From assembly GCF_933775445.1 (NCBI RefSeq), contig NC_065876.1, forward strand, positions 14,632,001 through 14,696,000: a stretch of DNA of 64,000 nucleotides, in the 5' to 3' direction. The notes under the pieces were generated by a model. The model was not told the origin of the DNA. It saw nothing but the letters and a program-made list of their open reading frames with translations, and did not search any database. A program made the position numbers and the translations under genes. The DNA comes from Argentina anserina (Eukaryota; Streptophyta; Magnoliopsida; Rosales; Rosaceae). Positions within the stretch are counted from its first letter, which is position 1. The number at the start of each line of letters is the position of its first letter. Positions 59,301-64,000 of this stretch are shown in pieces.

Positions 59301-61233
59301 ATATTGATATGCGAGTTATGTTTTTATTTTACTCATACGAGCTGTAAATCTTACCGGGTTTGTGTTTACAATCCCGGTGCACCAATTCGATGGTGCGGTG
59401 GATAACTCCGCAGGTGTGGATTAGCGGGAATTGACGGACCGCTCAGAGGACTTGAAGTTATTTATCTCCAGCTTGTGTGAGGATTTTGTGTGACTATCTT
59501 GTGAGGTTGTTGTGAGGATTATACATTTCCATTTGATATAACGTTGAATTATAATTTGGTTTGTAATAATCGGTTTGACTGAGTTGCATTTTGAACTCAG
59601 AGATGATCCGCTGTGGCATTTTAAATGATTTCGATTTCATCGAGATTGTTTGGTGTTTAACGACTTTGAAATTTTGAGTTTTTAAGCTTGAAATTTTGGG
59701 GTCGTTACAATATGGGTACTCATAAGCCGGGAATCATCTGTTACCTCTCATGCCAGTACACCGGCAGACAGACTATAGCTCTAATTGTATCGTAATTTTC
59801 ACCCGGCCAAGGCTAGGTTCCGACATGTCAACACGTCCGACGACTGGTCCGAAGACAAAAAAACACGTCTGAAGACATAACACACGTCTGAAGACAGAAA
59901 ACGTTTTAACAAAACTCAATGTTAAAACCACGTACAATAACAATCCACTCATGTTATTGTACTACAACAAGCGACTCTTGCTCAAATAAAATAAATATAG
60001 TTGCCACAATATAATTCATTTAGAAATAAGAACGTAACAATATATAATATAACAACTCATATATATGTATTGTATTTACCATTTTATACACATACATAAC
60101 CCACTATATTATATACATGTCATAGTTCGATCTTTTTAAGAAAACGTAAATATGAGTCACCGCCAATGGTAGACTCGTCATAGTGAGATTTACTCACATT
60201 CACCATAGTCCATAATCACAAAAACCTTTTCAAAATCATTTATTAAAATAGAGTTTCACTTACCCATGAACCGTAGACGATCAAGTTCATGTAATTTAAA
60301 CCAAAACATATTTTTAAAATAATTTTTATAAACTAGTGATGCAACGACTATGGTGACAACCCAAACTAAATTCATAAGTATAATACTACTTCGATCATGA
60401 TGATCATTGTGAGGTTTACTCACCTCATTTCCTGCGTGCAACTTCCACGACACTGAAAATAGTTTCATCACTCGTTTCGTCAGTCACCTAATAGCATGAT
60501 AAAATGCTTAGAAAATGATACGTAAAATATCAGGTGACGATTTTCAGTACAGCTAAATGGTGTTCATAAAACACTGCACATGTTTTATTGTTTTACTAAA
60601 CACTGTTCAAACACACTGTTTACATAGCGTTCACATTTACTATTCACTGAGTGCTGTTTACGACCACTGTTCACAGTACTATTCATGAACTCTGTTCATG
60701 CGGTGCCACTGTTCACCGACCGCCACTAATGACCACCAAATTTCACCACTACAATCTAAATGACATTCGTAACAACTTTTTAGTTCACAACAAAGTTTAA
60801 ATCAAAGCTTAAAACCTCCAATTTCAGAATTTCCGAAAAATCTCAAATCAAGAACCGTAGAATTGAAATTTCTTGGTTCGAGTTCTTACCTTTCGATTTA
60901 GCTCAAAACCTTTGGAGAGGTTGTTGACGATGTTGAGGGAAGGATTTTGAGACCGGTGGTGAAGCCTAAACTCGCCGGAAAATTGAAGAACACAACCGGG
61001 TTACCGACGGGTATTCGAGTCGACTTCCGGGCTTCGATGCGTGAAAACCGGCGTGCTACTCCACGATCCACCACCACATGGAGGCGCGCAAGGAGGAGAT
61101 GAAGCTATCTGGGTCCGCCTGATCGCCTGAAACCGCCGGAGTCGGCTGGAAAAGTCGGGTCGGGTCGGAAGGAAATTTTCACCTCTAAAGACGCGAGTGC
61201 GGAGAAAGGGGAATGAAAAATGGAGTTATGACA
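56380..61233 (-). mobile_element. Solo LTR D, interrupted by solo LTR C
   Basis: Reverse-oriented LTR of the same family: the plus strand starts TGTCACGACCCCGAATTTTG and ends GAGTTATGACA. Perfect GTCGG duplications flank it. The LTR is split by solo LTR C at 57037-59709; the two parts (56380-57036 and 59715-61233) total about 2.2 kb and rejoin cleanly across an ATATG duplication. Shared blocks include the CGGCCAAGGCTAGGTTCCGACATG stretch (59805-59830) and the CACTGTTCA-rich zone (60570-60720). It is more diverged from B and C than they are from each other, so it is older. Confidence 0.85.
57037..59709 (+). mobile_element. Solo LTR C, nested inside solo LTR D
   Basis: 2673 bp, starts TGTAATAACCCGAATTTTTA and ends GGGGTCGTTACA, with perfect ATATG duplications at 57032-57036 and 59710-59714. 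It is strikingly similar to solo LTR B over its whole length, differing by small indels and substitutions. It inserted in the opposite orientation into the older LTR D. No internal retroelement sequence is attached. Confidence 0.92.
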
Positions 61234-61238
61234 GTCGG

Positions 61239-61587
61239 TACGTACCCCTTTTCTTGAAAGCCAAATATTTTACCAAATGTCTAATTCGATCTGTAACAAT
61301 CCACAAACTTGGGGCAATTGAAAAGAAATAATAAGTAAGATATATCAAACTATATATACCAACACACATACATAGTATATATTATCTGGAATAATTAATT
61401 ATTTGTTTTATTAGTTTGTTATAATATATAACACAACTTTGTTGAACAACATTCCCATGCATGCATATTTTGCAGACAATTTATTCATTATTTATTTAGT
61501 AACCATCAGTAGGAATAGGAGTTTTGATGTTGCGATTATTGGATGCGTAGTGATCTATGCTACTTCCCACCTTCACGGGTTTATCTG
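61239..61587. other. Intergenic / 3' flank of the cysteine-rich peptide gene
   Basis: AT-rich sequence with no distinct signal. It may hold part of the 3' region or a second exon of the peptide gene. Confidence 0.4.
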
Positions 61588-61935
61588 TCATAAAAAACAC
61601 AGTAAGTCAAGTGAGGCAAAGATAGATAAGATACTGTACATAGGAGGAGGGCAAGATAACGATCGATTACATACAATTTCTTTGTTTGTGGCACCAGGTT
61701 GTTGAGCAGCCATGTCTGCAGAGTTGTAGTGAGGATGATCATGATCCAAGGGTAGTTCTTGATGAGCTGACTGAGCTCTGACGTCGGGACACGCTATTAC
61801 ACATCTCATAAAACAACTGTAACTTCCACTGCAATTGTATTGGCAACGGTCTGCACATTCCTCATCTACTGCATTTCCAGTGCTGATGAACAGGATCGCG
61901 ATCGCTACCACCACAAACAAACCCTTCGACACCAT
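61588..61935 (-). CDS. Small secreted cysteine-rich peptide with symmetric CX3CX3C pairs
   Basis: Minus-strand frame of 115 codons. The N-terminus (MVSKGLFVVVAIAILFISTGNA) is a clear signal peptide. It is followed by ECADRCQYNCSGSYSCFMRC and VIACP: two CX3CX3C triplets separated by five residues, i.e. C-x3-C-x3-C-x5-C-x3-C-x3-C. Paired CX3C motifs on two short helices are typical of alpha-hairpinin-like and some thionin-like plant peptides, which are secreted and often defence-related. The part after about residue 48 is hydrophilic and His/Gln/Asp-rich (HQELPLDHDHPHYN). The final 25 residues look unlike coding sequence, so the true end may involve an intron or an earlier stop by splicing. Family placement is tentative; no activity is claimed. 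Confidence 0.65.
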   Translation of the reverse strand: MVSKGLFVVVAIAILFISTGNAVDEECADRCQYNCSGSYSCFMRCVIACPDVRAQSAHQELPLDHDHPHYNSADMAAQQPGATNKEIVCNRSLSCPPPMYSILSIFASLDLLCFL

Positions 61936-62038
61936 CTTTGATATAACAATATTGTTATATAATTAGGAAATTTTCAGAGAGAAATTAATTAATGGTAAAG
62001 AATTGTGTAATGTGGTTATGTTTCTCCATGAAGGGCAG

Positions 62039-62046
62039 TATATATA
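62039..62046 (-). promoter_or_regulatory. TATA-like box of the cysteine-rich peptide gene
   Basis: TATATATA lies about 104 bp upstream of the ATG at 61935 in an otherwise mixed-composition region. It is palindromic, so strand is assigned from the gene. Confidence 0.45.
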
Positions 62047-62139
62047 CTGATACATCTTCGTATATTAAAAGGTCATTTCATCAACAACCCTGTCGTAATG
62101 GTGCGCAGATGGCAATCATGCCAAGCTTGTGAACCATGA

Positions 62140-62144
62140 AAGAG

Positions 62145-62188
<44 letters not shown>

Positions 62189-62600
62189 TCAAATTAGGAG
62201 GTCTGCATCAATGATTTTGGTGTGGATTTCTATTTTTGAACCACTTTTCGGATGAATGTCCTCATTTCCACCGTTTAGTATCTAAATATTGTGTAGATTA
62301 TCTCTACAAAATTTCAGCAAATTTAGTGATCGGTAAGGTCCTCAAAATCGAAAAAAATGACGGATTGAATTATGTCAAACATAAACCGTTCATGTTTTAA
62401 TAGAAAACACAATTTTAAGGGTTTTAACGATCACCAAATTGGCTGAAATTTTACAGAGATGATCTAAATAATATTATCTAAATACTAGACGGTGGAAATG
62501 AGGAAATATGATCGAAAAAGTAATGCAAAATGAAAATCCGCACTAAAACAGTGGTGCAGACCTCCGCAGCCAAAAAGGGCTATATATATATAATTTTTTT
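62140..62600. mobile_element. Foldback MITE with TA-rich ends
   Basis: Inverted arms lie at about 62187-62331 and 62442-62590. Shared blocks are GGAGGTCTGCA near the outer ends, TCCTCATTTCCACCGT.TAGTAT in the middle of each arm, and CTCT.(C/A)AAAATTTCAGC at the inner ends (each with its reverse complement). The outer ends run into TA repeats (62147-62187 and about 62580-62592), which blurs any target duplication. No coding content. Superfamily not assigned. Confidence 0.7.
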
Positions 62601-62931
62601 TTGATATCTCCTTATTGAATGAAGTTTGTTTTAGACACAACATTAAATCATAACTAATCCTTACGTCTAATTTCGTGCATAGATGTCAACCATGTCCATC
62701 TTGTGATCTGACATGCGAAATACATTTCTTGATATTACCAATTTCGTAGGAACATGCATCTGCTACATTTCCTGATTATTAGAAACTCAACTAATTAACT
62801 ATAAAATGTCGCTAACTTTATTATTTTCTCAATAATTATTCAAAAAATTATAAAAAGTAACAATTTTTATTATGGTTTGTGTGTAGTATCTGATGCAGGG
62901 TGCTACCGCACTAATTAACTAGACCAGTTTG

Positions 62932-62932
<1 letters not shown>

Positions 62933-62975
<43 letters not shown>

Positions 62976-63140
62976 AGTTCAAGTGAACATTCATTCTGAA
63001 ATTACATAGTGATGTTCTAATTTTAGCACATTTTTCAGTCAAATTTTTCATCACAAATGATTCAATATTTAGATATATTATTAAAAATCATCTTTACAAA
63101 ATTTCATCACATTTAACAATTTGAGATTTCACAGGCAGCA
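62933..63140. repeat. TA repeat followed by a single MITE-like arm
   Basis: A (TA)n tract (62933-62973) is followed by sequence that loosely resembles one arm of the foldback element at 62140-62600, with a shared AATATTTAGAT...ATCT.TACAAAATTTCA stretch around 63068-63105. It is probably a diverged or half copy of a related family. Confidence 0.4.
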
Positions 63141-63684
63141 AAATCCAAAAAGATATAGTTTTGATACATTATTATGTACGTACATGGCATTGTTTCTTCC
63201 AATATTTTCTATGATTAAGGCAAAGATGTAAAAGTACTATTCTTTCTCCTTTTCTATATTTCTCAACATCGACATATACTATTTCTCTACGTTATTGAGG
63301 CCTCAGAAGTTAGTATAGTAGCACGTTCGGAGAATCCTACAATGCTGTTTAGCCTGTTCATCGAGTGTACGTTGTAGAATATATTAAGAGTATCACAGAT
63401 AGTATAAATGCTGTGCAAGTGGAATTTCCTGGACCCAATCTATATCTGATTGTACATGGAGACTGTTAAAGTATTGCTTCATGAATATGATCTTATATAT
63501 ATTAGCCTCAATATACCTCAGTATATATTGTATCATCATTAGTACAAGAATATGGACTACAGCTTCATTGATTTTGTTAAATTTAAACTTTTTCTCAAAG
63601 CTTAAGAAATAAAGCTTGTTGTCACTCCCTTCAAAATTTAGTAACCTAAGGAATGTGTTATCTGTAAGCTAACAACACTCTAAG
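63141..63684. other. Intergenic
   Basis: No supported feature. The right part is presumably the 3' untranslated region of the minus-strand transporter gene ending at 63685. Confidence 0.4.
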
Positions 63685-64000
63685 CTAGTACAGTTGTGTT
63701 GAACGATTATGCTCAAAATGGTCATATGCATGTCTAGTTCTTAAGAATAAGAGCACACTTGAAGCTAGCCCTAAAACAGATATGCACGCCCACCCCACAA
63801 ATGTTAGGAAATAGCAGTTCCTCCCCATGCATACTATTGTGTCAGCTGATATGATGCTGAGGCCAGTGCTTACATTGGCATCGTAAACAATTGCAGCTAG
63901 AAAACCATAAACAAGTGAACCAAGTGGTATGTTTGTAATGAGAATGTTGTGATTGACACCTACACTGTTAGGCCCGAACAACTCCGAAGTAATTGAAACA
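63685..64000 (-). CDS. Nodulin-like / NFD4-type major facilitator protein, C-terminal part
   Basis: The minus-strand frame runs from beyond the window edge to a stop at 63685, so only about 105 C-terminal residues are visible. The frame is open through 64000, so the 63981 position is not a start. It reads SELFGPNSVGVNHNIL, then a hydrophobic segment with IPLGSLVYGFLAAIVYD, an extramembrane CMGRNCYF stretch, a last hydrophobic segment (GWACISVLGLASSVLLFL), and a short cytosolic RTRHAYDHFEHNR tail. This is the conserved end of plant Nodulin-like/NUCLEAR FUSION DEFECTIVE 4-like MFS proteins, usually about 550-600 aa with 12 membrane segments. The substrate is not established from sequence. No damage is seen in the visible part. 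Confidence 0.85.
   Translation of the reverse strand, partial: VSITSELFGPNSVGVNHNILITNIPLGSLVYGFLAAIVYDANVSTGLSIISADTIVCMGRNCYFLTFVGWACISVLGLASSVLLFLRTRHAYDHFEHNRSTQLY

Noticed and set aside
1..64000. CRISPR arrays, bacterial operons or phage-like systems
   Set aside because: The tandem repeats here lack uniform short repeats with unique spacers, and gene structure is eukaryotic throughout.

Overview
The window reads as nuclear DNA of a eudicot plant. Its genes have GT-AG introns, and its families are plant-specific: a FEI-type LRR receptor kinase, an RLCK-VII kinase, a CDR1-type aspartic protease, FAR1/FRS and SH3P remnants and a nodulin-like MFS protein. Transposable elements are dense. 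A rosid, possibly Rosaceae, is a guess from overall feel and was not tested. All calls come from reading the sequence; no database search was run.

Layout. 1-3.6 kb holds decayed retroelement DNA, including a Ty3/gypsy integrase tail on the minus strand. 3645-6587 is a non-autonomous hAT element (8-bp target duplication) filled with five ~504-bp palindromic repeats; it sits in the 3' part of a Copia element whose LTR is at 6825-7049. 7220-9251 is a non-autonomous CACTA element (3-bp duplication). 10370-11888 is a MULE-like element (9-bp duplication) just upstream of the first host gene. 12.5-20.6 kb carries a complete 13-coding-exon FEI1/FEI2-type receptor kinase (about 596 aa). 22.8-23.8 kb (minus) is a miniature SH3P-like gene that keeps the first exon and the SH3 exons but has no BAR domain. 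24301-29212 is a decayed Copia element. 30153-31479 (minus) is an aspartic protease gene with one frameshift. 33.15-34.2 kb is a FAR1/FRS pseudogene. 35331-40756 (minus) is a second Copia element with 176-bp LTRs and an unusual 0.7-kb GC-rich leader. 41268-42116 (minus) encodes an uncharacterised Ser-rich protein.

44-61 kb is dominated by four solo LTRs of one family (2.2-2.8 kb each, three with perfect 5-bp duplications), two per orientation, one nested in another. Between them lie an intact RIPK/PBL-type cytoplasmic kinase (47.1-49.1 kb) and a membrane-anchored GT4 glycosyltransferase (53.5-55.0 kb, minus). The right end has a small secreted cysteine-rich peptide gene (61.6-61.9 kb, minus), a foldback MITE, and the 3' end of a nodulin-like/NFD4 transporter gene that runs off the window (63.7-64 kb, minus).

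The host genes show no operon-like link. Several fit cell-surface or defence signalling (FEI-type kinase, RIPK-type kinase, CDR1-type protease, cysteine-rich peptide), but that is a family-level inference and no functional cluster is claimed. The most notable structures are the hAT carrying an amplified palindromic array, the BAR-less SH3P mini-gene, the Copia element with an acquired leader, and the nested solo-LTR cluster.
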